64,000 bases of DNA from UBA668 sp041394605 (GTDB lineage: Bacteria; Actinomycetota; Acidimicrobiia; Acidimicrobiales; Ilumatobacteraceae), in assembly GCA_041394605.1 (NCBI GenBank), contig JAWKHX010000005.1:372001-436000 (forward strand). Reading direction: 5' to 3'. The position numbers and the translations under genes were made by a program. Each line of letters starts with the position of its first letter. Positions within the stretch are counted from its first letter, which is position 1. The notes under the pieces were generated by a model. The model worked only from the letters and a program-made list of their open reading frames with translations. It searched no databases and was not told the origin of the DNA. Positions 1-8,388 of this stretch are shown one piece after another.

Positions 1-391
1 GTACGGGCTGCGACCAGTCCGGGAAGTTGCGGTTGAGGTCCACGTTGTCCTCGTTGACCCGCCGCACCCACGACATGCCGTACGGGTTGAGCGCGTGGAC
101 CATCACCACGCGTACGTGTGCCGGACGGTCGGAGGTGCAGTGGCGCAGCCAGTGGGTCTGCAGGGCGGAGCCGCAGTAGCCCTCGACGCCGTGTGTGGCG
201 GAGAACACGGTCACCACGTCGGCCGCATCGGCCGGGCCCAGTTCGGCCACGTCCACGGCCAGCGCCTCCCCTTCCAGACCGGTGAGCGGGTGGGGGTGGG
301 AGGTGACCGCGGCACCGGCCGCGGTGGCGGCATCGAGGAACGCCTGGCGGGCGGAGGCGTAGGTGGGGCTGAGCGGGGCGACGGCGGGCAT
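1..391 (-). CDS. DUF2817 / M14-like metallopeptidase family protein, 3' end outside window
   Basis: The first 130 codons are visible; the gene runs off the left edge. The start is ATG at 391. The region SATHGVEGYCGS contains an H-x-x-E pair like the zinc ligands of M14-type carboxypeptidases, and ALNPYGMSWVRRVNEDN followed by VDLNRNF is the hallmark of DUF2817, an M14-related family. No signal peptide is seen, so the protein is probably cytoplasmic. It starts 4 bases after the stop of the desulfurase-like gene on the same strand, so the two are probably co-transcribed. Substrate unknown. Confidence 0.85.
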   Translation of the reverse strand, partial: MPAVAPLSPTYASARQAFLDAATAAGAAVTSHPHPLTGLEGEALAVDVAELGPADAADVVTVFSATHGVEGYCGSALQTHWLRHCTSDRPAHVRVVMVHALNPYGMSWVRRVNEDNVDLNRNFPDWSQPV

Positions 392-395
392 GTGC

Positions 396-1670
396 TCAGT
401 GTGCCGCAGCGACGTCGGCCACCAGTGCCAGCAGGGTGTCCACCTCGTCGAGCGTGTTGTAGTGGGTGGGGCCGACGCGGACCACGCCCTGCTCGCGGAT
501 GCCCAGCGCGTCCACCACCGGCAGGGCGTAGTTGTGGCCGCTCCAGACGTACACGTTGTGGTCGGCGAGATGGCGGGCCACGGCGGTGTTGTCCATGCCC
601 GGCCGGGTGAACGACACGGTGGGCACCCGGTGGGCCAGGCGCTCCAGGTTGGTGATACCGCGGATCTCCACCCCGTCGATGGCCCGCAGCCCGGTGATCA
701 ACCGCTCGCTCAGGGACTCCTCGTAGGCGGCCATCGCCCGCATCGCCGAGTGCAGGTCGGCGGTGCGCTCCGTGCAGCCGGCTGGCGCGGCGCTGCGGAA
801 CTCGGCCCCGAACTCCTGCCCCACCCACTGCAGGTACTCGACGGCGCCGATGCAGCCGGCCTGGCCCTCGTGGCTCTGGGTGCCGGTCTCCCAGCGGTTC
901 GGCGAGTCGTTGCCGGCCGCTTCCAGCTTCCACACCGGCAGGGTCTGCAGCAGTTCCTCGCGCCCCCACAGCACGCCCTGGTGCGGGCCGTACCACTTGT
1001 ACGCGCTGGAGACCAGGAGGTCGCAGCCGAGGGCCTGCACGTCGATCGGCCCGTGGGGCGCGTACTGCACGGCATCCACGTAGGTGATCGCGCCGGCCTC
1101 ACGGAGGCGGGCGCACATCTGCTGGATCGGGTTGATCGTGCCCAGCAGGTTGCTGGCCATGTTGAGCGCGGCGAAACGGGTGCGCTCGGTGATGAGGGCG
1201 TCGAGTTGGGCCAGGTCGAACTCGTAGGTGTGCGGGTCGAACGGCAGGGTCTTCACCACCATGCCGCGTTCGGCGGCCATCAGCCGCCACGGGGTGTTGT
1301 TGCCGTCGTGCTCCATGGCGGTGACGATCATCTCGTCGCCCGGCTGGAACCGGGTGCCCAGCGAGCGGGTCATCTGGAACGTCAGGCTGGTCATGTTCGG
1401 CCCGAACACGATCTCGCGCTCCGAGTTGGCGTGGTACAGGTCGGCCATCGCCACGTGAGCCTGGTGGACCAGTTCCGTGGCGTCGAGGGTGGTGCGGAAG
1501 TGGCCGCCCATGTTGGCGTTGGTGCGCACCAGGCAGTCCACCATCCGGTCGATCACCTGCTGGGGCACCTGGGTGCCGGCCGGGTTGTCCAGATACACCC
1601 GCGGGCGGCCGCCGTCCTCCAGGGACAGTGCAGGGAACTGGGCGCGGATGCGGGCGAGGTCGAGCGTCAC
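396..1670 (-). CDS. Cysteine desulfurase-like, PLP-dependent class V aminotransferase
   Basis: About 424 residues. It begins YLDNPAGTQVPQQVIDRM, and the PLP-binding lysine lies in SSAYKWYGPHQG (K225). GPNMTSLTFQMTRSLG and YVDAVQYAPHGP are typical of the NifS/SufS-like class V fold. The spacing resembles the VC1184-type desulfurase-like subfamily more than housekeeping IscS. GTG at 1670 is the chosen start: the frame stays open to 2099, but that would overlap the next gene and adds only low-complexity sequence. The gene is followed 4 bases later by the DUF2817 gene. The sulfur acceptor and the true substrate cannot be told from sequence. Confidence 0.85.
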   Translation of the reverse strand: MTLDLARIRAQFPALSLEDGGRPRVYLDNPAGTQVPQQVIDRMVDCLVRTNANMGGHFRTTLDATELVHQAHVAMADLYHANSEREIVFGPNMTSLTFQMTRSLGTRFQPGDEMIVTAMEHDGNNTPWRLMAAERGMVVKTLPFDPHTYEFDLAQLDALITERTRFAALNMASNLLGTINPIQQMCARLREAGAITYVDAVQYAPHGPIDVQALGCDLLVSSAYKWYGPHQGVLWGREELLQTLPVWKLEAAGNDSPNRWETGTQSHEGQAGCIGAVEYLQWVGQEFGAEFRSAAPAGCTERTADLHSAMRAMAAYEESLSERLITGLRAIDGVEIRGITNLERLAHRVPTVSFTRPGMDNTAVARHLADHNVYVWSGHNYALPVVDALGIREQGVVRVGPTHYNTLDEVDTLLALVADVAAAH

Positions 1671-1704
1671 GCCCGCCGACGCTACCGCCGGTGGCGGCCC
1701 GGGC

Positions 1705-2310
1705 TCAGTAGTCGGAGCTGGTGTCCGTGCTGGTGTCCATCGAGCTGGTGTCGGTGTAGCTCGTGTCCACCGTGCTGGTGTCGGTGTAGCTGGTGTCGGC
1801 GTAGCTGCCCTCCGCCATCGGGGTCTCGTAGCCGGCGCCGCTGTCGTCGTATCCGCCACCGTCGTAGGCGGTGGTGTCGTGGGCATACGCATCGTCGGTG
1901 GTCTCGTAGCTGGTGACGGTGGTGGTCTCGTTGGACTGCCACACGTCGTTGGAGTCCTGCCAGTGCCCGTCGGCCACGCCCTGGGCCTCGATGGATGCCT
2001 GGTTGAGCTCGTAGGCGGCCATGTCGTCGCCGGCCAGGTAGGCGTCCACCCCCGCCTGGTACAGGTCGTTGGCCACGTCGGAGGTCGCGTCGTAGGCATC
2101 CATGCTGGCCTCGCTGGCCTCGGCGACGGCGCTCCAGTCGGTGCTGTCGTAGCTGGTGGAGCCGGTCTCCTCCACCGGCACGCCGGGGTCGAACACTGGG
2201 GCGGCGGCGCCGGGGTCGCCGACCGAGGTGACCTCGTAGCTCTCGCTGTAGCCGGTGTCGTAGGACGTGACGTCGGTGATCTCGCTGCTGGTGTCGCCGG
2301 TGTCGCTCAT
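1705..2310 (-). CDS. Asp/Ser/Thr/Tyr-rich low-complexity protein, paralogue A
   Basis: 201 residues, very acidic, few Lys or Arg, no signal peptide and no membrane segment. The central 90 residues (YDSTDW, ASEASMDAY, LYQAGVDAYLAGDDMAAYEL, WQDSNDVWQSNE) match the protein at 3272-3829 almost block for block. The ends are repeats such as SYTDTS and SMDTS. AAGGAG lies just upstream of the ATG. I recognise no family. Its place beside GrpE-, Hsp70- and dynamin-like genes makes a chaperone client, adaptor or IniB-like role possible, but that is inference. Confidence 0.85.
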   Translation of the reverse strand: MSDTGDTSSEITDVTSYDTGYSESYEVTSVGDPGAAAPVFDPGVPVEETGSTSYDSTDWSAVAEASEASMDAYDATSDVANDLYQAGVDAYLAGDDMAAYELNQASIEAQGVADGHWQDSNDVWQSNETTTVTSYETTDDAYAHDTTAYDGGGYDDSGAGYETPMAEGSYADTSYTDTSTVDTSYTDTSSMDTSTDTSSDY

Positions 2311-2348
2311 GGTGGACTCCTTGTGGTTCCCGTCGAGTGGTGGTGAGG

Positions 2349-3182
2349 TCAGGCGGTCTTGGTGGCCATGTAGTGGCGAATCCCGCCGAAGGCGACGCCG
2401 ACCGCAGCGATCGCCCCGATCCAGGCGCCGTAGGCAACGCCCACGGTCCAGTCGCCGCCGATGTAGGTCTCGCCGAACGATTCGATGTCGCTGCCTGCGC
2501 TGCTGAGGTGGAACACCTCGGCGATCACCAGCACCCCGAACAGGACGGCGGCCCCGGCGGCGATCTGGTTGCCGTTGCTGATCTGCTTGCCCTGGCGCAT
2601 CGCCACGGCCACGCCGACGGCCACGAGCAGCAGTGGCCCGAGGATGAGCAGGTCGGTGTTGCCGTCCGCCTTCCCGCCTTGCGCGGCCTGGGTGAGCGAG
2701 GACGTGTCCGTGTCCGTGCCGAGGATCAGCCAGGCGCCGTCGCCGGACCACGCGTTGGTGGTGTCTTCCTGATGCACCTGCTGGCCGGTGGCACTGACAC
2801 CGGTGACTTCGGCCGACCCCCAGGCCAGGAACGTGGCGATGATGAACAGGGCGGCGGCGGCCAGCATGACGGCGAACCCGTCGAGCTGCTTCAGGTCGTC
2901 CAGGAACCCTTGGGCGGTGAGCGGCTTGGCGGCGGCCGGTGCCGCAGCGCCGGGCATGCCGCCCATCGCCGGCATCCCGGGCATCCCGGGCATCCCAGGC
3001 ATCCCCGGGGCGCCGGGCACGGGCGGGGCGCCGGGCTGCGGTGCGTACTGCACGGGCTGCACCGGTGCGGGAGCGCCCTGGTTGGTGTGTTCGGTCCAGC
3101 GGGTGCCGTCCCAGTAGCGGAACGGAGCCTGGCCGGAGGGGTCCGGGTACCAGCCCGGCGGCGGGGTGTTGGGGGCGTTCAC
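2349..3182 (-). CDS. DUF2510 membrane protein with Met-Pro-Gly repeats
   Basis: 277 residues. Residues about 8-32 are a DUF2510 motif (GWYPDPSGQAPFRYWDG then WTEH), a short N-terminal cytoplasmic module common in actinobacterial membrane proteins. Then comes a Pro/Gly/Met linker with the repeat MPG (MPGMPGMPGMPAMGGMPG). The C-terminal half holds four likely membrane helices (FAVMLAAAALFIIATFLAWG, LLILGPLLLVAVGVAVA, AGAAVLFGVLVIAEVF, AYGAWIGAIAAVGVAFGG). It lies between the two acidic paralogues on the same strand, which suggests that the three work together at the membrane. Function unknown. Confidence 0.88.
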   Translation of the reverse strand: MNAPNTPPPGWYPDPSGQAPFRYWDGTRWTEHTNQGAPAPVQPVQYAPQPGAPPVPGAPGMPGMPGMPGMPAMGGMPGAAAPAAAKPLTAQGFLDDLKQLDGFAVMLAAAALFIIATFLAWGSAEVTGVSATGQQVHQEDTTNAWSGDGAWLILGTDTDTSSLTQAAQGGKADGNTDLLILGPLLLVAVGVAVAMRQGKQISNGNQIAAGAAVLFGVLVIAEVFHLSSAGSDIESFGETYIGGDWTVGVAYGAWIGAIAAVGVAFGGIRHYMATKTA

Positions 3183-3231
3183 GGGAATCGCGCCTTTCGA
3201 GGTCCGAGAATGTTCGTACAGATTGGCTGTT

Positions 3232-3257
3232 GCGGCACGGCCTGTGTGCCGTGCCGC
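3232..3257 (-). terminator. Hairpin after the acidic paralogue B gene
   Basis: A perfect 10-bp inverted repeat (GCGGCACGGC / GCCGTGCCGC) with a 6-base loop lies between the stop at 3272 and the start at 3182. There is no T run, so it may only attenuate transcription between paralogue B and the DUF2510 gene. Confidence 0.55.
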
Positions 3258-3271
3258 ATCTCCCGGGGGGA

Positions 3272-3829
3272 TCAGTAGTCGGAGACGTCCGAGCTGGTGT
3301 CGTAGCTGCTGGTGTCGTAGCTGCTGGTGTCGAACGAGCTCGTGTCGTACGAGCCGGTGTCGTAGGAGGTCGTGTCGTACGAGCTGGTGTCCGTCCAGCC
3401 GGTGTCGGCCGCCTCATAGGTGTCGACGGTCGTCCACTCGTTGGACTCCCAGACGCTGTTGGAGTCGTCCCACGCCTGGTCGGCGTAGCCGTCCATCTCG
3501 ATCGACATGGCGTTGAGGTCGTAGGCAGCCATCTCGTCGCCGGCCAGGTAGGCGTCCACGCCGGCGTTGTAGAGATCCCACGAGGTGTCGGAGAGGGTGT
3601 TGTAGTCCTCCATGTAGGCCTCGCTGGCGTCGGCCACGACACCCCAGTCGGTGCTGTCGTAGGTGTACGAGTCGGTCTCGACGACGTCGAAGCCGGGCTC
3701 GAAGGCCGGGGCCTCGGTGTACGGGTCGTGGGTGGTGGTCACTTCGTAGCTGTCGGCGTAGCCGGTGTCGAAGCTGGTGTCGATGGTGGTGGTGTCGGTG
3801 TCGTAGCTGTAGTCGGTGTAGTCGCTCAT
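3272..3829 (-). CDS. Asp/Ser/Thr/Tyr-rich low-complexity protein, paralogue B
   Basis: 185 residues, the closest relative in the window of the 1705-2310 product. The shared core reads YDSTDWGVVADASEAYM, LYNAGVDAYLAGDEMAAYDL and WDDSNSVWESNEWTTVDTYE. The C-terminus is a short-period repeat of SSYDT/SFDT units. It is highly acidic, with no membrane segment. It starts 17 bases after a GGAG-containing leader and lies downstream of the GGAACTT-type promoter at 3887-3914. The high Tyr/Ser/Asp content suggests a disordered or phase-separating protein. No family was recognised. Confidence 0.87.
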   Translation of the reverse strand: MSDYTDYSYDTDTTTIDTSFDTGYADSYEVTTTHDPYTEAPAFEPGFDVVETDSYTYDSTDWGVVADASEAYMEDYNTLSDTSWDLYNAGVDAYLAGDEMAAYDLNAMSIEMDGYADQAWDDSNSVWESNEWTTVDTYEAADTGWTDTSSYDTTSYDTGSYDTSSFDTSSYDTSSYDTSSDVSDY

Positions 3830-3886
3830 GGCCCTGGGTTCTCCTGGTGGGTTCCCGCTGTGCGGGAGTGGGTGTGTGTGCTCCGA

Positions 3887-3914
3887 CCGATGCGGCCCAG
3901 GGCGAGGAAGTTCC
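3887..3914 (-). promoter_or_regulatory. Putative ECF-type promoter, copy A
   Basis: Read on the minus strand, GGAACTT is followed after 14 bases by GCATCGG. It points to the acidic paralogue B gene, whose ATG is 57 bases further on. The same boxes with identical spacing occur at 8312-8339 in front of the C39 peptidase gene. GGAAC is the classic -35 of ECF sigma factors, and an ECF gene lies in the same island. Assignment to that sigma factor is inference. Confidence 0.55.
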
Positions 3915-4014
3915 GCGAGTTCAGGAAATTCTTGCGAGCCGGTGCGGGAGGGGCTCGGAGCGGCACGTGTCGCAAGCGGACTACTGTGTCGAAACCGACT
4001 GCCCAGGGGGTCCG

Positions 4015-4749
4015 ATGGGAACCGATCGCCCAGCCATTCGAGCCGCAGGCGTCGCCGTCGCGCTCGGCATCATCCTGCTGGCACCGGCGGCCGCGCATGC
4101 CGGCTCGGAGACGTTCGACCAGTGTGTGGCGCGAAAGGTGAGCTCGGGTGTGGAACGCGCCATCGCCGTCACCCAGTGCATGCAGAGCACTGCGTCCACG
4201 GTTTCGCAGAACCCGATCACGCCCACCGCGTCGGGCAACGACGACGGCGGCACCTCCGTGGGCGCGCTCATCGGCGCTGCCGCCGTGGGCCTGGTGATCG
4301 GTGCGCTCGGCATGAAGCTGTTGAAGGGTTCGCCGCCGGCCGGGACCGCCGCACCCGCATCCGGCGCCCCGGCGGCCGGGTTCCCGCAGGCAGGCCCGCC
4401 GATGATGGCGCCAGCGCCCGCCCCGATGGCGCCGGCACCCGCCGCTGCCGCTCCCGCCCCCGACGGTCGCGCCGATGCGCTGATCGCCTCGCTCATCGAT
4501 CTCGGCGACCGGGTCAACAGCGCGGCCCTGCGCGCCGAGATCACGGCCGCGCTCGCCCGCGCCGGCGTGCAGGCGCTGGACCCGCCGCCCGGCACCCCGT
4601 TCGACGCGCAGCGCATGCGCGGCGTCGGCAGCGCACCGGCCCCCGACCCGTCCGCCGTGGGCACGGTGGCGGCGACGGACCGTGTGGGCTACGCATCCGC
4701 CACCGCGCTGTTGCGCCTTCCCGACGTCATCGTCCACGTCGCCTCCTGA
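4015..4749 (+). CDS. Membrane-anchored GrpE-like nucleotide exchange factor
   Basis: 244 residues. A signal or anchor helix (AAGVAVALGIILLAPAAA) is followed by a short loop with two Cys, a second membrane helix (VGALIGAAAVGLVIGALGM), a Pro/Ala linker and a C-terminal domain from about residue 151. That domain reads like a GrpE head: a helix LIDLGDRV, then GTPFDAQRMRGV, GTVAATDRVGYA and LLRLPDVIVHV, matching the FDP..H.AV and GY...LRPA.V.V signature of GrpE. The topology puts this domain in the cytoplasm, where it could serve the Hsp70-like protein at 9543-12134. ATG 4015 has AGGGGG upstream. The family call rests on motif reading only. Confidence 0.65.
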   Translation: MGTDRPAIRAAGVAVALGIILLAPAAAHAGSETFDQCVARKVSSGVERAIAVTQCMQSTASTVSQNPITPTASGNDDGGTSVGALIGAAAVGLVIGALGMKLLKGSPPAGTAAPASGAPAAGFPQAGPPMMAPAPAPMAPAPAAAAPAPDGRADALIASLIDLGDRVNSAALRAEITAALARAGVQALDPPPGTPFDAQRMRGVGSAPAPDPSAVGTVAATDRVGYASATALLRLPDVIVHVAS

Positions 4750-4757
4750 GCGCGCGT

Positions 4758-6263
4758 ATGGCTGTCCCCCCGCCTCCGCCGCCCCTGTCCGCTCGCCTGC
4801 GCCAACTGTGCGACGACCTCATCGACCATCTCGTGCCCGGTCCGGCGATGACCATGGCCGAGCAGATCCGCGCCAAGCTGGCAGCGCCGCTCACCATCAC
4901 CGTCGCCGGGGGTGTCAGCTCGGGCAAGAGCACGCTGGTCAACGCCCTGCTCGGCCAGCGCATCGCCGCGGTGGACGCCGGTGAGTGCACCCGCGTCGTC
5001 AGCGAGTTCCGCTACGGCACGCACGAGCGGGTGGAGGTGGTGGCGGTCGACGGTGCGGTCACCACGCTGCCGCTCAACCGGGGGCGCATGCCCGATCACC
5101 TGGGCATGCCGGTGGAGCGCGTGCGCCATGTGGTGGTGCACCTCTCCAACGCCCTGTTGAACCACATCTCCGTGGTGGACACCCCCGGGCTCAACACGGT
5201 CACGGAGGTCAACGAGGAGGCCACCGCGAACTTCCTCGGGGTCAGCGGACGGGAGGGCGAGCAGACGGCCGATGCGGTCAGCAAGGCCGACGCGCTGGTG
5301 TTCCTGCTGCCGCTGCTGCGTCAGGCCGACGCCCAGGTGCTGCGCGGCTTCGCCAAGCTGTTCGGCGACTCCTCGCTGTCCGCGGCCAACGCCATCGCGG
5401 TGCTCAGCAAGGTGGACCGGCTGGCCAAGGGGGATGACCCCCTGGCGGCCGCGGCGCCGATCGCCGACCGGATCGCCGCCGAGTTGCGCGGGGTCGTCAG
5501 CGCCGTGCTGCCGGTGGTGGGCCTGCTGGCCGAGAGCGCCGAGGCGGCCGTGTTCACGGAGGCCGACGCTCGCGCGCTGGCGGCGGTGGCGGCGGTGAGC
5601 GACCCGCTGGACCGCGAGGACATGCTGCTCACGGCGGACGACTTCCTGACCTTCGACCTGCTCGACCTCGACGAGCCATCCCGCCGCCGCCTGCTGTCGC
5701 TGCTGGACCTGTACGGGCTCCGCGTGGCCGTCGCCGCCGCGGACAGGGGCGCCCACACTGCCTCGGACTTCCTCCGTGAGTTCGGCGAGGCCAGCGGGTT
5801 CCGCGCCCTGCGCGACGTGATCGTGCGCCGCTTTGCCGGCCAGTCCGAGGCCTTCAAGGCGCATGCCGCGCTCAACGACCTGCGCCGCGCCTCCTACCTG
5901 CGCTCGGACCCGGACAACGTGCGCGCCCTGCGGGCCCTGCGGTCACCGCTGGAGAAGCTGGAGTTCGACCCGGCGTTCGTGCAGTTGCGCCTGCTGGAGG
6001 TCGCTCAGGCCGTGAGCCGCGGCGACCTGCGCCTGCCCGACGAACTGATGGGCGACGTGCTGGCGCTGGCCGACGCGGGCGACCCGCGCTCCGTGGTGGG
6101 TGCGTCGGCGTTCGCCGGTCGCGACGCCGCGGCGGCGGGTGCTGCCCGCTGGTCCGCGTGGGGCAACGACTCGCGGCGCAGCCCCAACGAGTCGCGGATG
6201 GCGCGGATGGTGAAGGAGGCCTTCGAGGCGATGTGGCTGGAGTTCGAACGGGGGGCCCGATGA
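4758..6263 (+). CDS. Dynamin-like GTPase (first of a pair)
   Basis: 501 residues. The GTPase motifs are G1 GGVSSGKST (GKST at 56-59), G3 VVDTPGLNT (D141) and G4 SKVD (217-220). The long helical region after the G domain fits bacterial dynamin-like proteins, which remodel or guard membranes. No membrane helix is evident here, unlike in the next protein. ATG 4758 follows the GrpE-like gene by 8 bases, and its stop overlaps the next start (ATGA at 6260), so the two GTPases are translationally coupled. Such tandem pairs often form hetero-oligomers, as with DynA/DynB, and mycobacterial IniA/IniC are a comparable neighbouring pair. Confidence 0.88.
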   Translation: MAVPPPPPPLSARLRQLCDDLIDHLVPGPAMTMAEQIRAKLAAPLTITVAGGVSSGKSTLVNALLGQRIAAVDAGECTRVVSEFRYGTHERVEVVAVDGAVTTLPLNRGRMPDHLGMPVERVRHVVVHLSNALLNHISVVDTPGLNTVTEVNEEATANFLGVSGREGEQTADAVSKADALVFLLPLLRQADAQVLRGFAKLFGDSSLSAANAIAVLSKVDRLAKGDDPLAAAAPIADRIAAELRGVVSAVLPVVGLLAESAEAAVFTEADARALAAVAAVSDPLDREDMLLTADDFLTFDLLDLDEPSRRRLLSLLDLYGLRVAVAAADRGAHTASDFLREFGEASGFRALRDVIVRRFAGQSEAFKAHAALNDLRRASYLRSDPDNVRALRALRSPLEKLEFDPAFVQLRLLEVAQAVSRGDLRLPDELMGDVLALADAGDPRSVVGASAFAGRDAAAAGAARWSAWGNDSRRSPNESRMARMVKEAFEAMWLEFERGAR

Positions 6264-8278
6264 GCGACGATCCGGTGGAGCCCGATGCAGTTGCCGCCGA
6301 TGAGGGCGGCGACGATGGCGCCAAGCGGGCCAGCCGCGATCCGCTGGCCACCCAGGTGTCGCGGCTGGCCAACAAGGTGCACGCCGCGGTCCGCGACTGG
6401 GATCGGCCCGACCTTGCCGAGCGCGTGACGGCCGAGGCCGAGCAGTGGACCCGCCAGCAGCTGGTGGTGGTTGCGTGTGGCGACATCAAGCGTGGCAAGA
6501 GTTCGCTGCTCAACGCGGTGCTGGACCAGCCCGGCCTGCTGCCGGTGGACGCCGACGTGGCCACCAGCGTGCACCTCGTGGTCCGCCACGCCGACGAGTT
6601 CGACATCGTGGTCACCCGGCTCGACGACAACGGCGAGCCCCGCCAGGAGCACGTCACCCGCGACGACCTCGTGGACGTCGCGTCCATGCGTGGCGATCCG
6701 TCCCGCCGTGAGGGGGTGATGTCGGTGGAGATCGGCGTGGACAATCCGCTGCTTGCCCGCGGCATCGTGCTCATCGACACGCCGGGCGTGGGTGGCATGT
6801 CGCGCGGTCATCGCGACCTTGCGCTTGCCGCGCTCGGCCAGGCCGACGCCCTGCTGTTCACCGTGTCCGCGGAGGAACCCGTCGCCCGCTCCGAACTCGA
6901 GTTCCTGGTGGAGGCCAGCGAGCGCACCGAGCACATCGTGATGGTGGTCACCAAGGCGGACACCAACTCGGAAGCCGCCAACGGCGAGATGATCGCCGAG
7001 CACCGGGCGAAGATCCGCACGTTCGCCGAGACCCAGCAGCGGCGCGCCGACGAGGGCGAGACCGATGCCGACGTGTCCGTGCGGCTGCGCCGTGTGCTGG
7101 ACGCGCCGTTCGTGCTCACCAGCAGCTTCCTGGCCGAGCAGGCGCGGGTGCGGGCCGAGGCCGGCCGGGCGGAGCAGGCCGAGCGCCTGCTGGCTCGCAG
7201 CGGCATCGGCGACCTGCGCACCCTGCTGGACCGCAGCGCCGACAACCGGGAGATCATCCGTGTGGCCAACCTCATCGCCCTGCTGCGGGTGCTGCTCGGC
7301 GACGTGGAGCGCGAGACCCAGGCGCGCCAGCGGGCGGCATCGGGCGACAACCAGGTGGCCGAGGATCTCGCCGCCCGGCAGCGGATGATGGAGGAGTTCG
7401 GCTCCAAGCAGGCCCGCTGGCGCGGCACGCTCGGCAACAGCATCGTCCGCCTGCAGACCGGGGCGTCGCGTCTGGTCACCAAGGAACTGAACCGGGTGCG
7501 GGAGAGCTACCGCGAGATCATCGATGCCACCGAGGACAGCGAGGTGCTGATGGCTGCGCTGCCGGCCGAGCTGGAGCGCTCGCTTCACGGTGCATGGAAC
7601 GAGATGGTCAAGGCGATCAACGACGACTTCCAGTCCACGCTCGGCACCCTGCTGGCCGATCTCGGTGCGGAGGGAATGGACATCGTGCTCGGCGAGATGG
7701 AGATGCCCGAAGAGCTCCGTCAGCTGTCCGGCGCACGCTCCAACGCCCGCCCGGACTCCTTCCTCGACGACGGCCTGCCGACGGCGATGCAGACCTACAC
7801 CTTCGCCAACATCGCCAACTCGGCGGCCGGCGCACTGGGCCTTGCCACGGGCGGCCTGGGTCTGGTGGCCTACGGCATCGGTGCCGCCGTGGCCATCCCC
7901 ATCGGCAAGATGCGCAAGAAGTCGCGGGAGAAGCAGCGCCTGAAGATGGAGCTGCACCGCTATGTGGGCGACCTCCTGTTCGGCCAGGAGGGTGTGTCGA
8001 GGGAATTCAGCACGGAGTTGTCGCTGCGCATTCTCGACCTACGCGAGCAGGTGGAGCTGTTCGTGGAGCAGCGCCTGGCGGAGCGTCGCAAGCAACTGGA
8101 GCGCGAGCACCGCGAGGCGCAGGCGTTGCTGCGTTCGGAGATGGGCAAGCGACAGGAGGTGCAGCGCAATTGCGCGGCACGGATGAAGGACATCGAGCGC
8201 CTGCGTGGCGAGATCGAACCGCTGCAGCAGGCCGTCGATCAACGGCTCACCGGCCGGGCGGTGGGCGGCGAGGCCTGA
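6260..8278 (+). CDS. Dynamin-like GTPase with membrane hairpin (second of the pair)
   Basis: 672 residues. G1 is GDIKRGKSSLLN (GKSS 79-82), G3 IDTPGVGG (D173) and G4 TKAD (231-234). A hydrophobic, Gly/Ala-rich stretch at about 509-550 (NSAAGALGLATGGLGLVAYG and on) followed by KMRKKSREK looks like the membrane paddle. The last 100 residues are a charged coiled coil. The start overlaps the previous gene by 4 bases. Domain order matches IniA/IniC and BDLP-type proteins: GTPase, helical bundle, membrane segment, helical return. It probably acts with its neighbour on the inner face of the membrane. Confidence 0.9.
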   Translation: MSDDPVEPDAVAADEGGDDGAKRASRDPLATQVSRLANKVHAAVRDWDRPDLAERVTAEAEQWTRQQLVVVACGDIKRGKSSLLNAVLDQPGLLPVDADVATSVHLVVRHADEFDIVVTRLDDNGEPRQEHVTRDDLVDVASMRGDPSRREGVMSVEIGVDNPLLARGIVLIDTPGVGGMSRGHRDLALAALGQADALLFTVSAEEPVARSELEFLVEASERTEHIVMVVTKADTNSEAANGEMIAEHRAKIRTFAETQQRRADEGETDADVSVRLRRVLDAPFVLTSSFLAEQARVRAEAGRAEQAERLLARSGIGDLRTLLDRSADNREIIRVANLIALLRVLLGDVERETQARQRAASGDNQVAEDLAARQRMMEEFGSKQARWRGTLGNSIVRLQTGASRLVTKELNRVRESYREIIDATEDSEVLMAALPAELERSLHGAWNEMVKAINDDFQSTLGTLLADLGAEGMDIVLGEMEMPEELRQLSGARSNARPDSFLDDGLPTAMQTYTFANIANSAAGALGLATGGLGLVAYGIGAAVAIPIGKMRKKSREKQRLKMELHRYVGDLLFGQEGVSREFSTELSLRILDLREQVELFVEQRLAERRKQLEREHREAQALLRSEMGKRQEVQRNCAARMKDIERLRGEIEPLQQAVDQRLTGRAVGGEA

Positions 8279-8311
8279 TCGCAGCGGCCGCCGAAATCTT
8301 CGGTGGGTCGC

Positions 8312-8339
8312 GGAACTTCCATCACGGTGGCCGCATCGG
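8312..8339 (+). promoter_or_regulatory. Putative ECF-type promoter, copy B
   Basis: GGAACTT, 14 bases, GCATCGG. The surrounding bases are also shared with copy A: TCGCGGAACTTCC and GGCCGCATCGG are identical in both. It lies 50 bases before the ATG of the C39 peptidase gene, at a sensible promoter distance. Confidence 0.55.
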
Positions 8340-8388
8340 AGGGGACACCGAACCAACAACGGAACAACCACACGAGGAGCAACCCACC

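Noticed and set aside
1671..2099. N-terminal extension of the desulfurase-like protein to an ATG at 2099
   Set aside because: It would overlap the acidic paralogue gene, which has its own RBS, and adds only Thr/Pro/Arg-rich sequence.
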